From Rhodopirellula sp. (lineage in GTDB: Bacteria; Planctomycetota; Planctomycetia; Pirellulales; Thermoguttaceae): a stretch of 33,999 nucleotides of DNA. Below the pieces are notes generated by a model. The model was given only the letters and a program-made list of their open reading frames with translations, made no database searches and was not told where the DNA came from. This document shows, in pieces, positions 26,101 to 33,838 of this stretch. A program made the position numbers and the translations under genes. The stretch spans positions 1 through 33,999 of the forward strand of contig JAAYEH010000160.1 of assembly GCA_012728855.1 (NCBI GenBank), written 5' to 3'. Numbering within the stretch: position 1 is the stretch's first letter; the number at the start of each line of letters is the position of its first letter.

Positions 26101-26577
26101 GCCATGGCGTTACACAAGGAACGGGAGCGTATTTGCCGTGAGTTGGGGAATCAGGACGGACTGCAACGCACTCTCTGTACCCAGGCGGCAATCCTCATGA
26201 AGCGTGGCGAATTGGACGGGGCCATGGCGTTGCTTAAGGAAGTGGAGCGGATCTGCCGCGATCTGGGAGACAACGACGGACTGCAAGCATCGCTGGGCAA
26301 CCAGGCGTTGATCCTCCAGGTCCGTGGCAATCTGGCCGGCGCCATGACGCTTCTCAAAAAACAGGAGCGTATTTGCCGCAAACTCGGAAACATTGAAGGG
26401 CTAGCCCGCTCGCTTGCTGGTCAAGCGACGGCGTTCGCCTTCTGTCGGAAACTGCCTCGCGAGGCCTTGCCTCTTGCGGAGGAAGCCTATCGCTTGGCCC
26501 ACGGCCATGGTTACGCCCTACTCGCAGAAAAGCAAATCAAGCCGATCCTCGATGACATCCGTGCGAGGCTGCAATGA
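23107..26577 (+). CDS. Zinc-ribbon DUF4062-NACHT-TPR STAND protein
   Basis: A 1156-residue protein with AGGAGA six bases before the ATG. An N-terminal zinc ribbon (CPKC at 6-9, CWNC at 24-27) and a Pro-rich linker precede DUF4062 (about 93-190: LIRVFISSTFRDMQEERDEL, FTEVDLRWGVTEEEA, SMLGERYGWIP). The NTPase has Walker A VLGESGSGKSALL (about 340) and Walker B VVLVLDALNQLED (about 428). A winged-helix-like region (GGQALARAVWSPLYLAAEQS onward) leads into eight near-identical 40-residue TPR-type units from about residue 777, each containing RGDLDGAMAL and ERICRELGNKDGL. This is a Clustered-TPR STAND design: repeats sense, NACHT oligomerises, DUF4062 acts, though DUF4062 activity is unknown. It is paralogous to the 1930-aa protein downstream over DUF4062 and NACHT. 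Confidence 0.92.
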   Translation: MWIVCCPKCGATLAPPGHSTFQTCWNCEWKSGVTTAQPPAPQQPMLDVPLPSHAALSRQALPPNAVVLPPSGGEPSLASQAGPHSAVGKDRLIRVFISSTFRDMQEERDELIKRVFPRLRRLCEERGVTFTEVDLRWGVTEEEAAEGKVLPICLAEIERCRPFFISMLGERYGWIPQEIPAELMGLQPWLAEHREKSVTELEILHGVLKKPDMANRAMFYFRDPAYLDRIPAEHRHEFCEQDSKRIARLAALKDRIRQAGLVCRENYPDPTMLGQWVQEDLTVAINQEFPPGEVPDPLDRDAAEHNAFARSRSGAYIGRPEYFEALDRHAASDGPPLVVLGESGSGKSALLANWAAQYRAAHPDTLVLPHFIGATPYSADGSAMLRRILGELKRRFQIAEEIPEKPEALRAAFANWLHMAAARGRVVLVLDALNQLEDRDGAADLLWLPPVIPANVRMVLSTLPGRAWTDLQQRAWPTLCVKPLEPDERRRLIVEYLAQFTKKLSPGRIERIACAPQAANPLYLRALLDELRVFGKYEQLDQRMEHYLAAETVPDLYSRILERWEADYERDRPGLVRDAMTTLWAARRGLAELELLDVLGTGGQALARAVWSPLYLAAEQSLVVRSGLISFFHDYFREAVRRHYVSSDQAGQEAHLRLADYFQAHEHGSRRIDEFPWQLAEARAWQKLSDLLTDLSFFRAAWDANQFEVKARWARLEAESAFRMVDGYRALLDSPRQHREENLSRVASLLRDTGHLSEAECLHEYLLDRCRETGDLAILQVSLGNKALILKARGDLDGALVLLKEVEQICRDQRNKDGLQLTLGNEANVLKDRGDLDGAMALNKEKERICRELGNKEGLSYSLCSQALILHTRGDLEEAMALHKEAERLCRELGKKDGLSNSLTGQALILKARGDLDGAMALLKEVERICRELGNKDGLQGSLGNQALILKARGDLDGAMALHKEAERICRELGNKDGLGRTLANEAEILFARGDLDGAMALHKERERICRELGNQDGLQRTLCTQAAILMKRGELDGAMALLKEVERICRDLGDNDGLQASLGNQALILQVRGNLAGAMTLLKKQERICRKLGNIEGLARSLAGQATAFAFCRKLPREALPLAEEAYRLAHGHGYALLAEKQIKPILDDIRARLQ
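25453..26420 (+). repeat. 120-bp tandem coding repeats (TPR array)
   Basis: Eight units at exactly 120-bp period: GCCATGGCGT recurs at 25621, 25741, 25861, 25981, 26101 and 26221, with variants at 25501 and 26341. Middle units are nearly identical at DNA level, the outer ones diverge, as expected of expansion by unequal exchange. All indels keep frame. Confidence 0.9.
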
Positions 26578-26710
26578 AGCAGCGAGCATCTCGTTGCAGC
26601 TTGTGGAGACCGGTCGGGCAAGCCTGCAAGAAACAGGCTGGGGCCAAGCGCCACCGGCGCATGCACGTTATCTGCAACATCCTGCGAGCTTTCGTCCCCT
26701 CGGTTTTCTG

Positions 26711-26872
26711 CGAATGCAGGCAGAGCTTGCCCTGGTGGCCCCCTTTTCATCAAGTCATACGTATTCTGAGACATCGCGAAAAACGACCCTGTTTTCGGGA
26801 CGGCTCGGGGTGGATTCGGCCGGCCAGCGAACCACCTGCCGAGACACTGTGTCTTGCCTATATTGACACACA
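26711..26872 (+). repeat. Dispersed repeat, copy D, upstream of the recombinase gene
   Basis: 26715-26775 closely resembles 33643-33703 (TGCAGGCAGA, then CATCAAGTCATACGTATTCT, then AGACATC). A palindromic CGAAAA/TTTTCG pair lies at about 26777-26797, and a perfect TGTGTC/GACACA dyad spans about 26850-26872. This arrangement, 22 bases before the recombinase start, could be the enzyme's own target. Confidence 0.5.
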
Positions 26873-26893
26873 ACTCAGATCGGCAGCATAACC

Positions 26894-27508
26894 GTGGTCC
26901 CGCTTCCCGAGAGCGGCCGTCTTCTCGGCGACGCTCGTGTCAGCACCGATGACCAAGACCTGAGCCTGCAAATCGACGCGTTGGAGAAGCACGGCATCGC
27001 CAATTCCCTGATCTTCATGGACAAGCTATCCGGCGCGCGAAGCGACCGGCCCGGCTTGTCAAAATGCCTCGATGCTCTGCAAAGCGGCGACGTCCTCGTA
27101 GTGTGGCGACTGGACCGACTCGGCCGCTCCATGCGTCACCTGATCACACTTGTTGAAGATCTTCGCGGTCGCGGGATTGGCTTCCGATCGCTCAATGAAG
27201 GTGCCATCGACACGACGAGCGCATCCGGCGAGCTGATCTTCAATATCTTCTCCGCCCTCGCTCAGTTCGAGCGTCGTCTCATCCAGGAACGAACCAAGGC
27301 GGGCTTGGCGGCCGCGCGGGCTAGGGGGGCGCCACGGTGGACGTCCTCCGCTCGAAGCCGAGGAGGCGAAGGTGCGAGCGGCAAAAAACTGGCTGCCGAT
27401 AAGTCGATCACCATCGACGACATCTGCGACACGCTCAAGATCTCCCGATCAACCTACTATCGGTACGTGGCCATGAGGCCGGATGCGCCCCCTGAGCGAT
27501 TTGCGTAG
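26894..27508 (+). CDS. Serine recombinase (resolvase family), probably damaged
   Basis: A 204-residue resolvase/invertase-type recombinase. Catalytic serine motif ARVSTDDQ (Ser17), then SGARSDRPGL, GDVLVVWRLDRLGRSMRHLI, GIGFRSLNEGAIDTTSASGE, FERRLIQERTKAGLAAARAR and a C-terminal helix-turn-helix (ITIDDICDTLKISRSTYYRY). Two oddities. The residue before Ala-Arg is Asp where Tyr is usual, and no ATG or ribosome-binding site is present, so GTG 26894 is a guess. Also, between about 27323 and 27388 the family hinge (GRHGGRPPLEAEEAKVRA) is encoded in another frame: one extra G in the run at 27323-27328 and one missing A in the run at 27383-27388 would restore it. The gene therefore carries a compensated double frameshift or two sequencing errors. 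Confidence 0.82.
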   Translation: MVPLPESGRLLGDARVSTDDQDLSLQIDALEKHGIANSLIFMDKLSGARSDRPGLSKCLDALQSGDVLVVWRLDRLGRSMRHLITLVEDLRGRGIGFRSLNEGAIDTTSASGELIFNIFSALAQFERRLIQERTKAGLAAARARGAPRWTSSARSRGGEGASGKKLAADKSITIDDICDTLKISRSTYYRYVAMRPDAPPERFA

Positions 27509-27516
27509 ATGCAATT

Positions 27517-27580
27517 CGAGACACGTTTTCCGACTCACCGAAATCGTGCTGAGAAAAGGTCGTGGCCGGAAATGTGAGAC
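27517..27580 (+). repeat. Dispersed repeat, partial copy F
   Basis: ACACGTTTTCCGACTC and GTGCTGAGAAAAGGTCGTGG match the interval between the second and third dyads of copy A (21487-21540) in order and spacing. It lies just after the recombinase stop. Confidence 0.4.
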
Positions 27581-27765
27581 TGCGGATAGGCACGGCCCCT
27601 CAGCCGGGGCATTGGTCGGTGCTATTTGCCGAACTTTTCCCGGGACTGCGGGTATGACGGCAGTTCAGAAGTCGGCGAATCCCAAAGCTGGGCGCTCTGG
27701 CGAGATGGATCGACAGGCCGTATACCTACGCGCAGGACCAACCATCTGGCTGTGGAGAGTTGACA

Positions 27766-30700
27766 ATGCCTGCCGCCTGGAAAACCGTCCGCGTGTTCAT
27801 CTCCTCCACATTCCGCGACATGCACGCGGAGCGGGATCATCTGGTCAAGGTCGTCTTTCCCGCGCTTCGGGAACGGCTGGAGAAGTATCGCATCCACCTC
27901 GTCGATATCGATCTGCGCTGGGGCATCACCGAGGAGGAGTCCCAGCACGACCGTGTGCTCGACCTCTGCCTGGACCAGATCGACGAGTGCCGGCCCTATT
28001 TCGTGGGCATCCTCGGCGAGCGATACGGCTGGGTGCCGTCCATCTTCAATCAGGAGGCGATCAGCAAGTACGGCTGGGTGCAATACCATACGGGCAAGAG
28101 CGTCACCGAGTTGGAAATCCTCTACGGCGTGCTCAACGATCCGAAAATGCGATCGCGGGCATTCTTCTTCTTCCGCGAGCCATCCTTCCTCCAGCACCTG
28201 GACGCCCAGCATCGGCACATCTTCTGCGAAGGCCCGACAGAAAAGGAACTGGATGAACTTTCGCCCGAAGAGGCAGAAGCCTGTGCCCGAAACCGGCGGT
28301 GCAAGCTCGACGATCTGAAGGAGCGCATCCGCCAGTGCGCCTGCCCGGTGATGGACGGATACCCGGCCCACTGGGATCCACAGGCGTTCGATCGCGTGAC
28401 CAGGACTCTTGGGCGGCTGGTGGGCCTGGAGGAGTTTGGCCGCAGGGTCCAGAAGAATCTCTGGGAGGCGATCCAGGCGCAAGAGCGCTTGCCCGACGTG
28501 CCGCCGGTCGAAACGCTGGCCGAGCGCGATCCGCTCGCCGAGGAGGCGGCATATCACGAGCAGTTCATGGAGTCGCGGCTGCGCGTGTACGTAGGCCGGG
28601 AGAGGATCCAAAGGGATCTAATCGCGTTTGCTGACGGCGACGCGACGTCGCCTTGCTTGGTGACCGGTCCGTCTGGCTCGGGCAAGTCGGCGGCCATGGC
28701 CCGCTTTGTCCGGGGCTACGCCGACAGCCACCCCGACGTCCTGGTGATCCCGCATTTTGTCGGCGCCAGTCCCGGTTCCACCAGCCTGCGTCACATGTTG
28801 TGGCGGTTTTGCCTGATCTTACAGCAGCATTTTGGGCAGGCGAAGGAGGATCCGCAGGATGTGAACGGGCTGGTCAGCCGCTTTCGGCAATCCCTGGAAA
28901 GCGTACCGGCCGACGGCCGGGTAGTGCTGGTGATCGACGCGTTGAACCAATTGGACGAAACCGACAACGCCCATTCGCTCTATTGGCTCCCTTGGCAGTT
29001 CCCGCCGCAGGTCAAGGTGGTCGTCAGTTGCATTGACGACACACCGGAAAAGGGCCCGGAAGCGGGGACGCCAGAAAAGGGGACTGGCTCCGACCGTAGA
29101 CAGGCGTCTGTCCCCGTTTCTACACCCAGCACGGACCTATTCGAGCCAGTCTTGAAGGGCTTGACCTTGCGGCCGCACGAGAAGATTCCCATCGAGCCGT
29201 TGACCGTGGATGAACGGTTCGAGATCGTCAGCCGGGTGCCGTCGATGTCAGCTAAGAAGCTCAGCGCGAAGCAAATCGGGCTGCTCCTGTCCAATCCCGC
29301 GACGACCAACCCCCTGTTCCTCCTGGTGGCCTTGGAAGAGCTGCGCGGGTTCGGATCGTTCGAGCAACTCAACGCCCGGATCGCCGCGTTTCCTCGCCCT
29401 GATGGCAATGGCGTTTCGCCAGTGCTTGAGAGAGGCACGGGCAAGGCACCCGTGGCGCCCAGCGACCCGGTCACTGGGATCTTCAATCAAGTGATCGAGC
29501 GGCTGCGCGAGGAATTCGATCCAGACGTGGTGCGTACGGTGTTGAGCCTGATGGCCTGTTCGCGCGGCGGGATGTCGGAACGCGAGCTGTACGAGATGGT
29601 GGAGGGGATCGAGGCCGAACAACCCACCACTGACGTGTATCCCGCGCTGCGTCAGCTCCGGCCCTACTTGCAGCACCGGGGGGAGCTTTTGGACTTCTTC
29701 CATCAGGGGCTGTACATGGCCGTGTCCGAACGTTACCTGCCGGAGACGGCGGACGCGATCCCTTACCATCGTGAGCTGGCGGAATACTTTCTCAATAAGG
29801 CGGATCCTGCTCGCGATAAGGGATGGCAGGGAGGCTGCCTGCGCGGCCTGAGAGAACTGCCCTTCCATCAGACAAAAGGAGAGATGTGGCGTGAACTAGA
29901 AGCGACGCTCTGCGATCTCCGATTCATGGAAGTGAAGTGCGCCGCAGGTCTGATGCTTTCGCTTATGGATGACTATCGGACGGCGCGACTTTCGCACGGC
30001 GAGGCCTGGTTTGACGATTGTCCGATCGAAGATTTCCAGACGTTCCTATCGCATCAATCACACTTTCTTCGAGATCACGTCGAGAGTATCTATCAACAAG
30101 CATTCAACGCGGCAGAGCAGCACGTGCGAGCAGCAGCCGAGGCATTAGAGCGTACAGGCCGATTCCCCCTTCGTTCTTGGCTGCGCAAGACCAGAGGCTC
30201 GAATCGTCAGGGCCATCAAGGGGCAGTCTGTGGCTTGACGTTTTGGGGCCACGATCGTTATCTCGTGGCAGCTACCAGCACAAGGCAAGTCTGGATGTGG
30301 GATCTGACTTCCGGTCGCGTTAGAAGTCGATTTCCGCACCCCGCCGCATTGCTTCGTTCATTGGCGGTGTCTCCCAACGGGCGGCTTCTTGCGGGTGGCT
30401 TTGGAGACGCAGAACACTCCCTTCTTGGTGGCGTGGTAGTATGGGCGATCGATGGCACCCTGACCTGCGAGGTCAAGGTCTTGGATTGGGTCTATTCACT
30501 GCGATGGGTAGATGATGTGCATTTACTTGCGACTGCAGGGATCCCCAGCGGAAGCGAAGCTGCGGGCAGTGTCTGGGTGATGGATTCCAACACCGGCGAA
30601 TCCTCTCCTATTCACGGCCTCGGGGGCGACAGACCCACGTTGTTGACGTGGGAAGGTGTTAGGCTGTTTCCAGAACCATCTGCAATGCTGATGTCTCTTT

Positions 30701-33558
30701 CGAGTGATGGATACGTGCGCGGGATCGCTGGTCACTCCACCACAGAGCGTCCCTCCGCAACAAAGCTCGACTTGCCAACTTCCTCGTTCATAGGGAAAGG
30801 GATCGTTTCGGCTGTCCGCCTCATGAACGGCACAATTTGCGTCGCGACGGATGATTCTGTGTTCCACGTGAGCCCTTTCGTTGTAGGAAATCGTTTTGAA
30901 GTACTCGTCACCCCTTTGGGCACATCCGCCGTCCAAAATCCGACCTGCCTAGGAGCTGGTCTCAGCGGAGATTGTTTGGTGGTAGGAACTGCGCTCGGCG
31001 AGGCTTGGCTTATCCCGATCGACAAGGACGGCGCACCTCGCCGGATTCACAAAGGGTCATTCCCTGTCAGTGCTGTCTGTGTATCGAGTGACAACGGAAA
31101 GATCGCAGTGGGAGATGTATGCGGCCAACTCTTCGCGTACGAAGCATCCGACGGGAGTACAATCTTACACTGCGGTAATACCGAAACTGTGTTGGCTGTG
31201 CGACGCGAGGGTTCCAAAGCGCTGCTTCTATTCACAAACCGATTGGAGGTACGAGACGTAGCTGCTCCAGACAGCATGGCAACGATCTGTCTTGACGATT
31301 CAGACCGGAACGTCGATATGGATGTCTGCGGCGATCTGGGAGTTGTTCTCTGCCAACAGCATCGCGGCGAGGCCACGGCCGGCAGTCTATCACCAGTAGC
31401 ATGCGGAACCGACGATGTGTGTCTTCGGATTATCGATCTGGACAAGAAGCGAGTCTTGACTTCCTTAAGGTTTCCTCCGCCATACGGTCTACTGCGGGAT
31501 GCTGAGACGATGTTGCTGCCGTCCCGATTCTGTCGGTTGCGACTCCAACTTCAGAACGGAGTATGCAACGTGCTCCTTGGCTCGGCACAAGGGATCGTTG
31601 TTTGCCCATTCCCAGCCTTCGAACAGTGGCGTCCTCTCGCGGTGCCTTACTCGCTGCTCGCCCAATTTTCGGCGCCCTCGTCCTCGGGGAGTATACGTGT
31701 GACTCGCCTGAGCATCGACAGCCCGATGGCAATTTCCTGCGACGCTCTTGAAATCACCGCTGATCAGCGCTGTCTCGTGGCTGCCTACTCAGATCAAACG
31801 ACGTTGCCCACTCCACAGGGAGAAATGCGCGTGTGGAATACCGTCGAAGGGTCTTGTCTTTACCTTCAGCACTTCGACACCGAACTCACCGCTGTCAATT
31901 CAGGTTCACTTGGAAAGATACTGGTTGGCATGAAAGATGGCAAGACGTCCGTGTGGTGTCTCGATGGCACGTGGCGGCGGCTCGGGATGGCGTCGCATTC
32001 CATGCCCGTCGTCGCGGTGGGTTTTGCAGCGCACAGCCATATGGTTTGTTCCGCTTCCAGCGAAGGGCAGTTGTTGGTTTGGGATCTCCGTGACGGGAGC
32101 GGGTTGTTTACAACTTTTGTGGACACTACTCCCTCGGCCGTCGGGTTTGTCGATGGCGACCGGTGCGTATACTTGGTAGATGTGACAGGTGAGATACACT
32201 CCTGGGTCATCGAGCGCGACGGGCATGAGGAGACTTTCACGGAAATGTTTGCCGATTCGTTACAGCCTGTGGGCCAGGATGCGTTGCAATCGAGGATTCG
32301 TGTTTCCAGAGAGAGTCTCCTTGCGGCTCAAGTTGTCGCCCGCGTGCAATCGAGGCTTGAGAAGGCAGATTACGCCGGCGCTCGGGAAGCATTGTGTGCG
32401 TTGCCACACACATCCGCACGAGTCATCACTTTGGAGTCTTGGAGTTCTCGAGTAAGCTTCTTCGAGCAACTGAACCAGCAGCCTGAATCCACACGGACAA
32501 TCATCAATGCCATTGCATCTGCTGCAAGCCTAGATGACGTGACGCATGCCCTTCCCAACTATGTGAAGGCGCTCCAAACGGAGTTTGAGCGGTGTTTAAG
32601 AGCCGGCCAAATAACCAACGCTCGGGTAATTGCGATGGCGATACCGGAAGGAATCAACTACTTGTTGAAGATTAAGGCCGCCTGGCTGGAAATTGCCAGT
32701 GCGTGCGAAGCTGCTAACGCGGCCAAGGAACTAGCTTCGCGTTGCCAGTTCGACGAATCGCGCCAGGTTCTGTCAGCGCTCGCGGCGGAGTCTCATGATG
32801 TCGCCGAATACAAGCATAACTTATGGTTGCAGCTTGACGAGGCGGAGAAGCAGAACCATCTTCGTAAGCAACTCGCGGAAGCCGTCGAGGAGTCGAGCAA
32901 GTTAGTTGGCGAAGGCAAGTTCAACGAGGCTCGGCACACCATCGGCCAGCTTCCGGACGAATCCGACGAACTCAAGGAGTTGAAGGCGAACCTCGTCGGC
33001 CAAATTGGCGCCAACGAACTTATGTCGAATACTGCAGCCTTGCTGGACAAAGCGAAGCAGGCCATGAAAGCGGGTCGCTTTCAAGACGCGCTGACTCCGT
33101 TGAATGAAGCGGCGAGGAAGGCGCCTCGCACCGATGCGGTCTTCTTCCTGCGAGCTCAGGCTCACGCTGCTGTGGGTAAGTTCTCCGATGCCAAACGTGA
33201 TGCGGAACAGGTGGCGGATCTCGCGGAAACCGACGAGGATCGTCAGCACGCAAGGCGATTGAACGAGACGATAAGGCGGGCGCAATCCGCCACCGTGGTC
33301 AACCGCCTTCTGGATGAGGCCACGGCCGCTCTCGCGAATCAGCGGTTCAGCCAAGCCGTGGAATCCCTTGATAAAGCGGCTGACCTAGCGCCGGACGCAA
33401 GCGTCACCTATTTCCTGCGCGCTCAAGCTCGAATAGCTTCACACGACGTTGCAGGAGCCTTTGAGGACATCGAGAAGTTCGAACAACTAGCCGAATCGAC
33501 TGAAGAAAAGGCGGCGGCAAAACAACTGAAGCAGGCAATACTTGGCGCGAGTTTCTAG
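27766..33558 (+). CDS. DUF4062-NACHT-propeller-TPR STAND protein, 1930 aa
   Basis: GGAG at 27754-27757 supports ATG 27766. DUF4062 occupies about residues 8-110 (VRVFISSTFRDMHAERDHL, LVDIDLRWGITEEES, GILGERYGWVPS). The NACHT-type NTPase has Walker A TGPSGSGKSAAM (about 301) and Walker B VVLVIDALNQLDE (about 388). From about 815 to 1480 a divergent beta-propeller follows (TRQVWMWDLTSG, LRSLAVSPNGRLLAGG, EMRVWNTVEG, EGQLLVWDLRDGSG). Helical sequence then leads to TPRs near the C-terminus (GRFQDALTPLNEAARKAP, FFLRAQAHAAVGKFSDA, and QRFSQAVESLDKAADLAP with TYFLRAQARI). Compared with the 1156-aa paralogue, two Pro/Gly-rich insertions sit in the NTPase (about 426-461 and 544-568) and coincide with GC-rich palindromes. 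The propeller plus TPR suggests two sensing surfaces. By architecture a defence or signalling STAND; trigger unknown. Confidence 0.9.
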   Translation: MPAAWKTVRVFISSTFRDMHAERDHLVKVVFPALRERLEKYRIHLVDIDLRWGITEEESQHDRVLDLCLDQIDECRPYFVGILGERYGWVPSIFNQEAISKYGWVQYHTGKSVTELEILYGVLNDPKMRSRAFFFFREPSFLQHLDAQHRHIFCEGPTEKELDELSPEEAEACARNRRCKLDDLKERIRQCACPVMDGYPAHWDPQAFDRVTRTLGRLVGLEEFGRRVQKNLWEAIQAQERLPDVPPVETLAERDPLAEEAAYHEQFMESRLRVYVGRERIQRDLIAFADGDATSPCLVTGPSGSGKSAAMARFVRGYADSHPDVLVIPHFVGASPGSTSLRHMLWRFCLILQQHFGQAKEDPQDVNGLVSRFRQSLESVPADGRVVLVIDALNQLDETDNAHSLYWLPWQFPPQVKVVVSCIDDTPEKGPEAGTPEKGTGSDRRQASVPVSTPSTDLFEPVLKGLTLRPHEKIPIEPLTVDERFEIVSRVPSMSAKKLSAKQIGLLLSNPATTNPLFLLVALEELRGFGSFEQLNARIAAFPRPDGNGVSPVLERGTGKAPVAPSDPVTGIFNQVIERLREEFDPDVVRTVLSLMACSRGGMSERELYEMVEGIEAEQPTTDVYPALRQLRPYLQHRGELLDFFHQGLYMAVSERYLPETADAIPYHRELAEYFLNKADPARDKGWQGGCLRGLRELPFHQTKGEMWRELEATLCDLRFMEVKCAAGLMLSLMDDYRTARLSHGEAWFDDCPIEDFQTFLSHQSHFLRDHVESIYQQAFNAAEQHVRAAAEALERTGRFPLRSWLRKTRGSNRQGHQGAVCGLTFWGHDRYLVAATSTRQVWMWDLTSGRVRSRFPHPAALLRSLAVSPNGRLLAGGFGDAEHSLLGGVVVWAIDGTLTCEVKVLDWVYSLRWVDDVHLLATAGIPSGSEAAGSVWVMDSNTGESSPIHGLGGDRPTLLTWEGVRLFPEPSAMLMSLSSDGYVRGIAGHSTTERPSATKLDLPTSSFIGKGIVSAVRLMNGTICVATDDSVFHVSPFVVGNRFEVLVTPLGTSAVQNPTCLGAGLSGDCLVVGTALGEAWLIPIDKDGAPRRIHKGSFPVSAVCVSSDNGKIAVGDVCGQLFAYEASDGSTILHCGNTETVLAVRREGSKALLLFTNRLEVRDVAAPDSMATICLDDSDRNVDMDVCGDLGVVLCQQHRGEATAGSLSPVACGTDDVCLRIIDLDKKRVLTSLRFPPPYGLLRDAETMLLPSRFCRLRLQLQNGVCNVLLGSAQGIVVCPFPAFEQWRPLAVPYSLLAQFSAPSSSGSIRVTRLSIDSPMAISCDALEITADQRCLVAAYSDQTTLPTPQGEMRVWNTVEGSCLYLQHFDTELTAVNSGSLGKILVGMKDGKTSVWCLDGTWRRLGMASHSMPVVAVGFAAHSHMVCSASSEGQLLVWDLRDGSGLFTTFVDTTPSAVGFVDGDRCVYLVDVTGEIHSWVIERDGHEETFTEMFADSLQPVGQDALQSRIRVSRESLLAAQVVARVQSRLEKADYAGAREALCALPHTSARVITLESWSSRVSFFEQLNQQPESTRTIINAIASAASLDDVTHALPNYVKALQTEFERCLRAGQITNARVIAMAIPEGINYLLKIKAAWLEIASACEAANAAKELASRCQFDESRQVLSALAAESHDVAEYKHNLWLQLDEAEKQNHLRKQLAEAVEESSKLVGEGKFNEARHTIGQLPDESDELKELKANLVGQIGANELMSNTAALLDKAKQAMKAGRFQDALTPLNEAARKAPRTDAVFFLRAQAHAAVGKFSDAKRDAEQVADLAETDEDRQHARRLNETIRRAQSATVVNRLLDEATAALANQRFSQAVESLDKAADLAPDASVTYFLRAQARIASHDVAGAFEDIEKFEQLAESTEEKAAAKQLKQAILGASF
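29079..29115 (+). repeat. Palindromic GC-rich insertion inside the NTPase coding sequence, 1
   Basis: GGGGAC at 29079-29084 and GTCCCC at 29110-29115 bracket an inner GACAG/CTGTC pair. The encoded segment (TPEKGTGSDRRQASVPVSTP) has no counterpart in the paralogous protein at 23107. It looks like a small dispersed repeat inserted in frame. Confidence 0.6.
29436..29454 (+). repeat. Palindromic GC-rich insertion inside the NTPase coding sequence, 2
   Basis: Perfect CACGGG/CCCGTG stem around CAAGGCA. It encodes RGTGKAPVAP within a segment (29395-29469) missing from the paralogue. From memory, CACGGGCAAGGTGCCCGTG-type palindromes are frequent in planctomycete genomes. Confidence 0.6.
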
Positions 33559-33636
33559 TGTAGATGCGCGCGGTCGGGCAACAACCCATGCATGCTGCCA
33601 GCAAGACCGCGCGCGCTTCTGCTCCCTCCATCTTCC

Positions 33637-33838
33637 GCGACCTGCAGGCAGATCTTGCCTGATGGCCTCCCTTCGCATCAAGTCATACGTATTCTCAGAC
33701 ATCCCGAGAATCGACCCATTGATGAGACAGTCGGCTGGGCTTCGGGAATTCATACCTTTGATGACACTCGGACGAGGTCCGGCAGAGGTATCCGACAGGG
33801 CGAACCCAATGTTCCGAGAACCCAACGAGTCTTGACCC
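33637..33838 (+). repeat. Res-like repeat, copy C (left end plus three dyads)
   Basis: The left end (33643-33703) repeats copy D. Three dyads follow: 33700-33729 (CATCCCGAGAA / TTGATGAGACA), about 33739-33767 (CTTCGGGAA / TTTGATGACA) and 33810-33837 (TGTTCCGAGAA / TCTTGACC). The third matches the 28-bp dyad of copy A at 22 of 28 positions. It lies 79 bases after the 1930-aa STAND gene. Confidence 0.65.

Noticed and set aside
25453..26420. Regular repeats that might suggest a CRISPR or minisatellite array
   Set aside because: The period is 120 bp without spacers, the frame is kept throughout, and the translation is a TPR array inside a long gene.
21437..33838. Intergenic repeats as terminal inverted repeats of one classical transposon
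   Set aside because: Copies A, B and C are in the same orientation, internally dyadic and not at the ends of any transposase gene; a res-like or dispersed element fits better, though not proven.
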